From positions 1 through 42,694 of the forward strand of contig JAMQCK010000184.1 of the NCBI GenBank assembly GCA_024196135.1: a DNA stretch of 42,694 nucleotides. The letters are read 5' to 3'. The stretch is from Pleurotus ostreatus/Saccharomyces cerevisiae fusant. Its lineage: Eukaryota > Opisthokonta. The notes under the pieces are model-generated. The model saw nothing but the letters and a program-made list of their open reading frames with translations, made no database searches and was not told where the DNA came from. The translations under genes and the position numbers were made by a program. Below, one piece after another: positions 1 through 9,138 of this stretch (position 1 is the stretch's first letter; each line of letters opens with the position of its first letter).

Positions 1-419
1 GGCGCGAAATGCGCCCCCGACGCGCCCGAGCCTATACGATCGGCCGCGCGTCAACAGCGGGCTTTGTCGCGGGCATGTGTCGGGAAGGGGCAGGGCGCAG
101 CGCAGCGAGGCGAGTAAAAAGATGCATTGCGCACTCTGACTGCAGGTGCGCGCTGTGTTGCGTTGGAGGTGAGGGGGACGAGGGAGGGGGACAGGAGGTG
201 GGGCGAGCTGTTGCCGTCGCCGTTGCTAGGACGGTGTCACCTCCCGAAGTCGCGAGACAGAGTAAGGAGGGGTTAGAGGGAGTGGGGTAAGGGCGGGGAA
301 CACTTGCTTGAGGCGCGAGGGGCCAGGGAAGCGAAGCGCTGCTCCCCAGTGCTTGGGCTGGGGAGCGGCGCTATATATCACCATTAGCTTATTCTTGTAG
401 AATTGTGACGCTATGACAC
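1..419. other. GC-rich spacer, no gene seen
   Basis: No reading frame here resembles a protein. The sequence is GC-rich with G-runs around 170-290. It reads as intergenic or old repeat DNA up to the inverted end of the element that starts near 420. Confidence 0.5.
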
Positions 420-1398
420 ACCTTAGGAGGGCTCAAATGAGCCCCCCTTCCTTTTCCTTCTCTCCGGGTGTCCAGAAAGTCCGTTGGGATGTTGATCGAG
501 GGGGCGGGGGAGGAGGTGGGAGATGGGATCAGCGGCGCGATCGTCACGATCGCCGCCAAATTTACTCGCTGCGTGGAAAGGGATGGAAGAGAAAGGGAGG
601 GGGAAAAGAGGGGGAGGGGTAGGGGGACGTGAGAGGGGGAGCGAGCTGCGGTGAGCGAAGATGAGGAGGGGTGGCGCGGGATAAGTAGCGATTTGGGACC
701 GTTGAGTAGCGATTTGGGACCGGAAAGCACCGCCGCCCTCAGCCTCGGCGATATCCGCAGGTCGAACGGCGCAGTTTCAGGCCTTCAAACCTCTCGGGAT
801 GTTGACCGGGGGTGTCTATGCAGGGTATTCCGAAGTCAAACCAATATCAGTGAATTATCCTGGTTTTATATGCGCTCATCTCACCCCAAAGCCCATTCCT
901 TCAAGCGAGATGTACATAGAGAACCTTGATAGTCATTGCCAAGGATACAGGTAATGGTATCCCTCCAAATAAACTGTAGCATGTGTGGTACATCTGAGAG
1001 ACTTTGTTTATGCTCTTACCTTGCGAAGGGATGTGCTCATCGGAGTACAAATTCGCAAATTGTGTCATTTTGGCCGCTTTTGAGGGTTATTTGTACGATT
1101 TCGATACCTTACACCTCATCCGTCGCTACAGAACTTCATTACATCAATGATATACTATGTAACTATTATATATGAGATTTTGAAGGCGGACGACGGGGTA
1201 GATGTCTTGCAGATGGCGAGGGATGGCGCGCGAACGCGTCGCCTTCGACGCGATGTGTGACGTGACGTAACGCGTCCCGGTTTCCCTTCCACCACCATGC
1301 CCGCTTCCAACCACCTCCCCCGCCGCCTCAATGGCTGCCTGACAACACGCGGAGACGAGAAGGAAAGGAAAGGGGGGGCTCAAATGAGCCCCCAAGGT
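420..1398. mobile_element. Non-autonomous element with ~50 bp terminal inverted repeats
   Basis: Positions 420-473 and 1345-1398 are imperfect inverted copies of each other. Both begin ACCTT at the outer edge, carry GGGCTC...GAGCCCC a few bases in, and continue into a matching CCTTTCC-type pyrimidine tract and a CTCCG(G/C)GTGT segment. The enclosed ~980 bp has no transposase-like frame, which fits a non-autonomous DNA transposon (large MITE). No target-site duplication could be read, so the exact ends are uncertain. Inside is a 17 bp direct repeat, GTAGCGATTTGGGACCG, at 685-701 and 706-722. Confidence 0.55.
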
Positions 1399-2520
1399 AC
1401 GTCCTTATACTCAAAAACAAGGAATACCGCTGACGAAAATTTTCAACGCCGCTCGCCAACGCGAGCCGCGCTAGGCTCGGCCTTCCGCCAGCCCCCTTGA
1501 CAACCCCGCAACGGCCCGAACTCACAGCAGACCACCCTCGCCCCTCCTCAACCGCTACACAGCGCCCAGCCCCACCCTTGCGCCCGCCGCCTCACCATAA
1601 CGACCCCCACCCGCACACTAGCAAACCACCCGCCCCATCCCGCCCACGTCGTCGCCGCGCATGCTGGTGTGCTGCCTCGGTGCAGCGCGCCGCACGTGCT
1701 GCGGCGGCTTGCACCTCCACCCCCACCCCCAGGCGCCGAGCCCAGTCAGCGCACCCAGCCCACCGTCAACGCCATCTGGCGTTGCGGTAGCTACGCGCGT
1801 GGGTGCGGCGTCCTGCGCCGTACCTCCCCCTCTGTCACACCTGCCTTCGTTATGAAGGAGGATAGATGGCGGAGGGAGGGTCGGTTTAGGGCAAAGGACT
1901 ACGGTCCGCGGGGTTCGGCCGCGCGCGTACCTATATAGGGCTCGCGCGCGGCTTCTCATAGCCCTGTCGTACGCTTACGCGTACGGCTACGCTATGAGAA
2001 GGGACGTGCGTCCATTCAACGACGCGCGGGACGCCAACCATGAGCAAGACAAACCGCTGAGCAACCACCCGGCCGCCCCGCTCCCGCCCCCGACCCGCTT
2101 CCGCAGCGGGTGCGGGGGTGTATATATGTTTTCACCATTATCCCCCCCCCCTCCCCTCGGCGCCTTGGGCGCCTGAGACGTATACCCGCGCGTACCACCC
2201 CCCTGTCCGCCGCGTGCAATATCGCGCGTGGCGCGTCTAGTTACTTCGTAATGAACAGTATATATATAATACAAGTTTTTCGCTTCATTTAGGCGCGATG
2301 GTGCGAGCAGGAGCGGCAGCAATGCGCGTGCGGCGCATCCGACGCGTCGAGGGCGCGGGGGGCCGACGCGCCATCAGCCATCACGCGCCCCCGACGTCGG
2401 GAAGGGCACGCGGCGCGCGCATCACGGCCGCGGCGCCGTATAAGGCAGGAGCACGGCGGCGCCGGCCTCTCTGTCGGCTAGGGGCTCGGCATCTGCCGGG
2501 CTCGACAACCGCATCGTGAG
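1399..2520. other. Gene-free, GC-rich spacer
   Basis: Several open frames cross this stretch on both strands, but they overlap each other, are rich in P/R/A and match no family I know. They are expected by chance at this GC content. The notable content is the inverted repeat at 1952-2001, a CGAAAATTTTC core at about 1436-1446, and AT-rich TATATATAA at 2260-2270. Confidence 0.45.
1952..2001. repeat. 50 bp cruciform-forming inverted repeat
   Basis: The outer arms CTTCTCATAGC (1952-1962) and GCTATGAGAAG (1991-2001) are perfect 11 bp complements. Inside them GTCGTACGC and GCGTACGGC pair over nine positions, one of them G:T, around a TTAC loop. This gives a hairpin of about 20 bp stem. Its role is unknown; it could be a transposon remnant or a transcribed hairpin. 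Confidence 0.75.
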
Positions 2521-2521
2521 A

Positions 2522-2560
2522 TTTAAACCCGAGGTATGACAAGTGTCAGGTGGGTTTAAA
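2522..2560. repeat. Palindrome at the broken end of the hAT element
   Basis: TTTAAACCC (2522-2530) and GGGTTTAAA (2552-2560) are perfect inverted arms. They enclose a second, smaller inverted repeat, TGACA-AG-TGTCA (2537-2548). The transposase stop codon (2556-2558) falls in the right arm, so this structure marks where the hAT coding sequence is cut off. Confidence 0.65.
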
Positions 2561-4881
2561 CCCGGCCTACTGCATAAGGTGGGTGCAGAGGCTCGTCCTC
2601 GGAACCGGCACCCTCTAGCATGTTGCTGATCCCGCGCATGGACGGTATGACACTTGCAATCGTCGGGACGTTGTCTTGCGAAAAGTAGATCGTCTGCTTC
2701 TTGAAGATCTACACGAGCATCAATACGTGCCAGCTGAGATATTAGAAATTCAATACACGTACCGCAAGAACCTTGACGAGATCCTTGATAATGGTCCAGT
2801 GGTGGTTAGCAAGTTCGAAGTTGCGTAACTTGAGGGTTCGGTCGCCGGTGATGATATCAATAGCCCGACGATATTCTAATGCAAACTCGAGCATATCGTA
2901 GGTGCTGTTCCAGCGTGTATTGACAGGCCGAGGGATCATGCGGACCTTCAGCCCAGCATCGGTGCAGGCCTTCTTCCAGGCCGGCAGTATGATCGTGGGC
3001 GAGTTGATGGTCTTGTAGGAGATCTCCCGCAGCTATGGAACACGTTAGTGGCAGAAGTGATAAGTAAGCAAGTAAGCCATACCTTCCGAACCGTGTCACG
3101 ACCTTCAGCAATACTGCGCTTGAGTTGAGAGCCGCCGTCGTTGTCCTCTGCCGGGTCGTCCTGTGGGTCAACATCACTCTTGTCCTCGAAGACATCGTAG
3201 GGGTCGTTGTCGCCATTCGCGAAGGCGAGGTTGTCCTCGCTAGCCCCATCATCAACAACGAGCATGCTGGCCTCCTCCACACTGACCGCCGAAGTTGCAG
3301 GATCAGCACTATCCGGGGCCGCGCTGCTGTCGTTGTTGTCGCCGGAGGTGTCGCCTTTCTTCTTCTTTTCAGAGCCGAAGGGTTTGAGGAGCGCTTTGAC
3401 GGCGAGATTGAGCGTGTGGTTGTAGCATCGGATGCGGTTCGTCTCGTCGAAGGAGTTACTGAGCTGCGCAAGCTCACGCATCTGGACGTCGTTCGCTGTG
3501 GCATTGTTGCAGGTGATACCGAGGATCTGTATTGATAAAGCTTTATGAGCATTCCGAGATTAGTCTGCAATGAAGACATTGCACATACCTTCCATTCCAG
3601 CCCGTGCTCCAGAAGCATCTTGTGAAATGCTTCGGCAAGCGCTGCCCCGGTATGCGACTGCAGAAGCGTCAGAAAGCCCGAAAAGTACAGAGGAACAGGT
3701 GACAGACCTGGGGTACCTCGAGTATATCCAACAAAAAGGCAAGAACCCGCCCCTCGGAAGGGATATGCGCAACAAAAGCGACAAAGGCGCAGTGGTTTGG
3801 CGATGTCCACGCGTCTGTAGTGATGTGGATAAGTCCCGGATGGTCCTGAAATCAATGTCAGTGGATAGAGCGCGTAGATAATTGAACGACGCGACGCACC
3901 TTGAGCAGCTGGTCAATCCGTGCACGGCACGCATCGAAGCAAGCGTTGATGTCTCGGGAAACCGTGCGCGGACTCAGAATGTCGGTGTGGGGACGGCCAG
4001 AGCGCATCAGGACGATGAACATTCGGTCGAGGACCATTGCTACAGGGCGGCACGCTTCTGTAAGCCAGCGAACAATAGTGATACTATTGAGAGTCAGTGA
4101 CAAGTGCAAGGATGTTTAAAAAGCTGCTTACCGAGTCTGCTTGCTGGTCAACGGCCGAGTCGACACTTCGGGCTGCTGAGGAGCACCCGTCATACGCGCA
4201 AATGCTGCACGGATGTCACCCGACTGGGTACCTTCACCTGAGCCTTGGCCAGAGCAAACTTCGTCAACGAAGTCCGCGCCGAAGCAGCGCCGGGCATGCG
4301 AGATGAGGTTGCCGGTTCCCTTGCTGTCCGTCTTGTCCTGGTAGCGCTTCACGCCGCCTTTGCCCTTGCAGGGCGTCACGGCGCAGGTAAACCATTGATA
4401 TTTGCGTCCATCGTCGTCGTACTTGACTTCGACTGAGTCCTTGAAGAACGAGTACGCCGGCGAGGTCCAGTGCGACTTCAGACGGTCTATACCAATGTCA
4501 GCAATTAGAAGACAGCAGCAGGGAGTACGTGACGCACCAAGCTCAGCCTCGTCATCCTCCGACCCGTCAGACCCCTCCGGCTGAGATCCCTTCCCATCCT
4601 CCTCTTCCTCATCGGAGGACAGCTTGATTGGATCGGTTCCCACACCACTGGCGTGAGCTGGGCCTTCGTTGTCAGAGGATAGCAAGAAAAATCAACAGAG
4701 CGTGCTTGCCTTTCTTCGCGCGCTTGAGAGGGCGTGCGGCAGCCTTGAAGACGCCAGCAGCCTTGCGAGCAGCGCGAACGACGACCTTCTTGCTGGCGGT
4801 GGATGCAGCGGACGCGATGGAGGAGGCAGAGCGACGCGAGCGTTGGGATGCGCCATCAGCGGCCTGCCTTTTATTCGACAT
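2556..4881 (-). pseudogene. hAT transposase (BED finger + RNase H-like core), defective
   Basis: Nine exons restore one 633-residue frame: 4881-4710, 4663-4538, 4486-4132, 4083-3900, 3845-3717, 3657-3589, 3526-3083, 3032-2763 and 2708-2556. The first intron is GC..AG (GCAAGC donor); the other seven are GT..AG. In order the protein has a basic nuclear-targeting-like N-terminus, an acidic linker, a BED-type zinc finger (CAVTPCKG...HARRC), the hAT motif around TTDAWTSPNH, a TCNNAT box, RCYNHTLNL, an acidic insert of about 100 residues, PVNTRWNSTYDML and IYFSQDNVPTIASVIPSM. In hAT enzymes the TC-D-NA box supplies the second catalytic acid; here it is Asn (AAC instead of GAC). The C-terminal dimerisation domain and the region with the catalytic Glu are absent. 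It should not be able to transpose. Confidence 0.85.
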
Positions 4882-5547
4882 GGGCACGGCCGATGGGGAG
4901 AGATCGAGGGTACCAGTCAAGCAAGCTCACCAGCTCGATGACGACCCGAGTAATTCTGCATTTATGTATAGGCCAGACAGGGGGGTCGCTTTCCAACATT
5001 CCACCGGTACTGCATGGACTTGTTGCAGTCTAGTCACCGATAAAGCCTCAAGGCTTCATTTCCACTGCCAGATGACAATTAGATGAGAGAAAAGGCCAAT
5101 GAAAATCGCTTGGGCTATCTACTGACTCACCTTGTACCTAGGCATGACTTGATTGCTCAGACAGTGACCAAGAAAGAGGAAATTCCGAGCTACACATGTA
5201 TTACAAGCTACCGAGGAGGAAGCAAGTGCCGGAGGGAATCTGACACGCAATGGATTGGAAGATAGGCGCCCATCATGATTCACGGCAGGTGCCGAGGGTC
5301 GCGGCCCGCCGTCACCCGCGGAAACCGTGGCACGGTTAGGCGGTTCGACCCAGTTTCGCATTTTTGACTACCGTACCCGCACCGCAGCGAACCGTCACCC
5401 GTACCCGCGCGGTTCACCGCAACCCGCGCCTTTCCTTAATGCTCAACAGCTAGTGAGATAGCAACTGAGGGAAAGGAAAGGTAGGTACACGCGTATGTAC
5501 GGGCCCACCCGGGCAAAGCGTGGGGAAAAGTCAGGTGACCTCGACTC
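4882..5547. other. hAT 5' flank and spacer
   Basis: Apart from the hAT subterminal repeats, no gene is seen. The stretch is of mixed composition and probably holds the transposase promoter and 5' untranslated DNA, then unique spacer from about 5450. Confidence 0.4.
5290..5440. repeat. ACCCG subterminal repeat cluster of the hAT element
   Basis: About five ACCCG motifs (for example TCACCCGCGG, TACCCGCACC, CACCCGTACCCGCG, CAACCCGCGC) occur within 150 bp, interleaved with inverted CGGTT/AACCG pairs. Such clusters are typical transposase-binding subterminal regions of hAT elements. They lie upstream of the transposase start on the same (minus) strand. Confidence 0.5.
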
Positions 5548-5650
5548 TAGGAATGTTACATGGTGAGGCGCAACCGCGGTTTCGAAACCGTGTGCTGACT
5601 AAGCAACCGCTTAGACATTAGGGCGGTCAAGTTCGACTCCGCCGCCTTCA
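5548..5650 (+). pseudogene. tRNA-Ser(CGA)-like relic with an intron
   Basis: GCGGT (5576-5580) and ACCGC (5606-5610) form a five-pair anticodon stem. The loop TTCGAA...A gives anticodon CGA, interrupted after position 37 by an 18 nt insert (5587-5604), exactly where nuclear tRNA introns sit. A D-arm-like TGGTGAGGCGC lies upstream. Downstream a T-arm stem GGCGG/CCGCC surrounds a TTCGACT loop, but with five extra bases (TCAAG). The acceptor strands do not pair. It therefore looks like a decayed tRNA-Ser copy or a tRNA-derived SINE head rather than a working gene. Confidence 0.35.
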
Positions 5651-5768
5651 AGTACCGTCTACTGGTCTAGTACCGTTGGCTCTTTCTCAGGGCATGTAGA
5701 TATGGATACTCGAGTGATATAATGAAATTTTACAATACTTCGGAAACAGGAATTGCATGAAAACAATA

Positions 5769-7254
5769 CTAGAGGTCATCATCACTATCTTCCCAGCTAT
5801 TATCGTCCGACTCAACACCATCGACATCCATGCCGTCTTCTGCATCCTTGGACACATCTGACATCACAATATCTGGGTCGTCCGCGTCCATCTGTGATGC
5901 CTGATGCAAGATCGCTGCCCTCAACAATACAAACTTTTGCATGCGGTCCCCTCGGGCCTTCTTCGTCTTTGGGACAGGGCCTTCGGGCCAGTTCTGGCAA
6001 TACCAGTTGAGCTGCTCATCAAGCTGCTGCGCGGTGAGGTACTCTTTGGTCCGAGGAGCTGCATCACGGGCAGCATCAAGGATGGCGATGTCGGTGATGA
6101 CAATGGTGGAGTCGATTTTCGCCTGTGCCCTGTCCTTTTTCTCCTGTTGTGCTGCTCGTCTCTTCCTCTTCGCATTTGCCGTGTCTTTGAAGTGCTGCGT
6201 CAACCTATCCCGTGCTGCTTTATTGGCCCCAGATGTGTCGCGCTTCCGAGCGATTTTTTCGTAGCAGCTTCCGCCGACTTGCCGGGACTTTCTTCAGATA
6301 CTTTGAGGTCCCCTTATGGCGAAACATCTGGCGCGCATTCAGCTGGGCGTGTGACGCAGCCGGCATGTTGTGGAGTGACTTGCGCCGCTGACCAAACACC
6401 AACTCGTTCGCGTCGTTCGTATTCGCGAGGCCACGCACTCGCTGCAAGTTCTTCTTCAATGTCTGCTTGATTACGGTGAACTCCGAAGAGAATCGCCGCC
6501 ACGTCACGATAGCCGCTTTGCAGGCCGCTGTGAGTTGCGCCTTCATCTCCGCCCTCTCCTGTTCACTGCACTTCTGAACCCAGGCACAGGCTGCATAGAT
6601 TGCTTGCGGGTCATGCCATGGCTTTCCGTCAAGACTTTCCGACTTGTGGTCGATGCAATCAGTCAAGAGTATCTCCAGATCTGCGGCAATCTTCTCCAGG
6701 TGAGCGACGACCTGTTCGTGCAAGGGGCCCTGGTTGATAATCGAGTCGAAGGACCGAAATGGGCCGCGGATCTCGCGCATGTAGGGCACACTGATGGCTT
6801 GTGAATAAAGGACGATGAGAATGACCTTGTGGATCGTCTTGGGGCAGCGCAACCCATCAAGAACATTTTGCTTGATGTTGGTGAGGGTCCCCTTTTCCTT
6901 GTTGTCTCAGATGTATTTGATGAACTTGATGAAAAGATCAAGGTATGTGATAAGGACCGTGCAGGCATCAGCATGTGACTGGAAGCGCGTGTTGCTGGTA
7001 TCGGGGAAATTGATGATGAAGCCCAGCTCGGTGTTGAAAAAAAACCGCAGAGTGTCCTGCTGCCCGCGCTTGCGATCCTTGTGCCGAAATACCGCACCTG
7101 TGAGACTGACAAGCTTCACAGCACCGCCCTTCGACCGCTCCTTGGCCCGCTTTGCGGCACTGGTTCCTTGCGCAGAGCGAACTGCAGCAGCATTATCGCG
7201 GTTGTAGAGCTTGATCAGTCCGTTGCATCCTGTCTCCCACCACCATAGCTCCAT
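5769..7254 (-). pseudogene. Broken copy of a basidiomycete repeat-family ORF (possible transposase-derived)
   Basis: Three segments of one protein can be joined. Codons from 7254 (MELWWWETGCNGL...) run to an in-frame TGA at 6907-6909 and continue in the same frame to about 6255. There a one-base shift in a run of six T (6253-6259) moves the frame, which then continues to the stop at 5769. The protein has NPDTSNTRFQSH-like and LRCPKT-like segments (actual residues FPDTSNTRFQSH), a TNDANE box, a lysine-rich stretch and an acidic tail ending DSDDDL. From memory it resembles a large anonymous paralogous family in mushroom genomes, suspected to be transposon-borne; I cannot confirm this. The segment begins right after a splice-acceptor-like TTCTGTGCAG, so N-terminal exons are probably missing. 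Confidence 0.5.
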
Positions 7255-7851
7255 CCCTGCACAGAACTAGGTAAGTGGCCCCAGGGGCGGGTTACAAGAC
7301 CTGCCTATTTATATAGAACCCAAAGTTGCCCACCCAAAGAAGCCTAACAAACCACCATGACCATAATAAGCAGGCGAGAAGTTGAAGCCCTTACACGCCG
7401 AGGCATGAAAGAGGGATGCAGGCGAGGTTCGTTAATTCCATAAAAGGCAAGTGCAGAAGATGCCTAATGCGGAAGAGTTCCTTATATATCGCAAGTTTAC
7501 AATATGGCAGTCATTATATCCATGGCGAACGGGCACCAACAACTCGCAGCAGATGCTGGTGGTGTTAATAAATAAGACCACATTGGTCCCATTTGTTGCC
7601 TTGTCCTCTTTCATATGGCAGTTTCTTCTGACGGGCTGCCCTCACTCTGTGATGTGCCTCGCGCACCCCCGGGCGCGTCGGGGACACGCCGCATACCGCT
7701 GCCGCGCATTGTAGCGAGCGCAAAAACATATATAAAGAATGTATATAAGAGCTATATGCTATATATCCACAAGTGGGAGGGCAGGAAAGAACAAAAATTT
7801 TGGCTCGCACGCAACGCGCTCTCGTGGCTTGGGCAGCGCGCGAGTACTCAC
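7255..7851. other. Spacer between two pseudogenes
   Basis: No coding similarity was found. A TATATAAAT motif on the minus strand (about 7307-7316) lies ~60 bp upstream of the ATG at 7254, so the truncated ORF might once have been transcribed from here. AT-rich tracts follow at 7720-7770. Confidence 0.4.
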
Positions 7852-8757
7852 TGGGGAAGACCCAGTTTCTGCTGTAGGGTATTTTGTTGCCAAAGTGAGA
7901 CTATCACAAAGTCAGTTGAGAATTGAGTGTTATAGGCACGGGCAGCTCACGAAGAACCACAGAGAGGGCGCTATGCATCTAGTCAGCGCGATGTTCAAGT
8001 TGAGGATAGGGAAAAGACTTACGAGCAATCAACGGCTTGTCACCCAGCGCGGTCCTGTACAAGGCATCGCCCTCAGCGACGCTGACATGGGTCAAATCCG
8101 GCGCCTTGTCGTCGCTGTTGTTTGGCCACCCGATCTATTCAGGAAACTATTGACCTTGCTGACGTCCGTGTCCGCGCGGAAGTTGGGCGCCTGGAAGATC
8201 TCAACGCCCGCCGCGTCGCAAATCGCCTGCACTTCAACGCCGTCAACTCCAATGACCACCATCAAAATCACAGACAAATACTCACCACGACTCCGACCTT
8301 CAAGTGCGCGTCCTTGCCCGCGAACTTCGTGATGAACGCGCCGACGTCCGCACCCTGGTCCTCTGCCACCAGTTGAAATCGAAGGAGATAAAGACCTTCA
8401 TGTCGTTGCGCGCGGCGGAATTGTACGCGTAGCCGAGCTGCGTGTCCGTGTAGTTGTCCGTGCCGATGTTGAGCACGAAGGTGTCCATGCCGACGTCCGT
8501 CGCGTTCCTCATGTCGGTGTCGTAGTCGTCCACGCTCTTGCGGTTGAAGACGACACCCATCTGGGAGGGAAGGTGAGTATTCATGAAATAAAAGGGGAGA
8601 TTGGGAGAACGAACGTACCATGAAGTGGTAGAAGACAAGCTTCATAGACGCGTCTGCGCAGGGTGCGGCGGCATCAGTGACGACAGCAGGCCTCGGGACC
8701 GCAAAAAACAGAAGAGAAGAGGGCCAAGGAGGCCACGAGCGATCCGTATAGCTGCAT
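7852..8757 (-). pseudogene. GH71 alpha-1,3-glucanase (mutanase) remnant
   Basis: The ATG at 8757 opens a secretion signal (MQLYGSLVASLALFSSVF). The T6 run at 8703-8708 (A6 on plus) shifts the frame before AVPRPAVVTDAA. GH71 landmarks then follow: KLVFYHFM, an intron, MGVVFNRKS, DTFVLNIG, QLGYAY, KVFISFDFNWW, a second shift near 8364-8372, then GADVGAFITKFAGKDAHLKV, APNF, a third shift near 8134-8138, GWPNNSDDKAPDLTHVSV, exon 7970-7951 (PSLWFF) and exon 7900-7852 (HFGNKIPYSRNWVFP). Splice sites are still recognisable throughout. The remaining C-terminal half (SDLLWFNRWNE-type region onward) is missing. Living GH71 enzymes are secreted and hydrolyse alpha-1,3-glucan of fungal walls; this copy cannot. 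Confidence 0.8.
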
Positions 8758-8809
8758 TGTGGCGGCGGTGGTGGTGGATGTCGTCAAATAGATAGATAGA
8801 ATCGACCAG

Positions 8810-9138
8810 CTGTGGCCGTAAGACATTTACAAAAGACCACGACAGTTGTCTGCGGGCCAATTGCAAAAGATGCGAGGCGCTTGTCGGCACTGCCACAGGC
8901 CCCGGCCAGGTCGCCGGGATCCCGCCGGCTTGCGCCCAATGCGGTAGGCGACCTTCCGGGATCGCCGGTCGGGGTCGCCCGCCGCACGCAATGCGCGTCG
9001 CGCGCTCTGCCCCGCAGTTGGGAATGATGCGCACGGCGGCTCCTGATGCGCCGCCCGCCCGCCCGCGCTGCGGTGGCTGTGCCATCAGCGCTGCGACGTT
9101 GCGACACATGTCGCCGCCGCCGCCGCCGCCTCCCACAG
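8810..9138 (+). repeat. 330 bp dispersed repeat, left (decayed) copy
   Basis: This segment is the inverted counterpart of 12223-12548 and almost identical through its core. It starts CTGTGG and ends CCACAG. It lies ~50 bp upstream of the start codon of the GH71 remnant, where that gene's promoter would have been. In the core, most differences from the other copy are CG to TG or CG to CA, for example CACGCGTCG versus CACATGTCG. Confidence 0.85.

Larger units (their letters stand above)
2521..5450 (-). mobile_element. hAT-family DNA transposon, 3'-truncated
   Basis: The element is read on the minus strand. A BED-finger plus hAT transposase gene lies at 4881-2556. Upstream of it, at 5290-5440, is a cluster of ACCCG/CCCGC subterminal motifs like those flanking hAT transposases. 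No matching cluster exists on the other side, and the transposase stops before the hAT dimerisation region, so the 3' part appears deleted near 2520-2560. Neither an 8 bp target duplication nor terminal inverted repeats could be defined, so the borders are approximate. Confidence 0.6.

Noticed and set aside
4664..4709. Apparent frameshift in the hAT N-terminus
   Set aside because: A GC..AG intron with a CTCTGAC branch-like site joins the two frames exactly, so no shift needs to be assumed.
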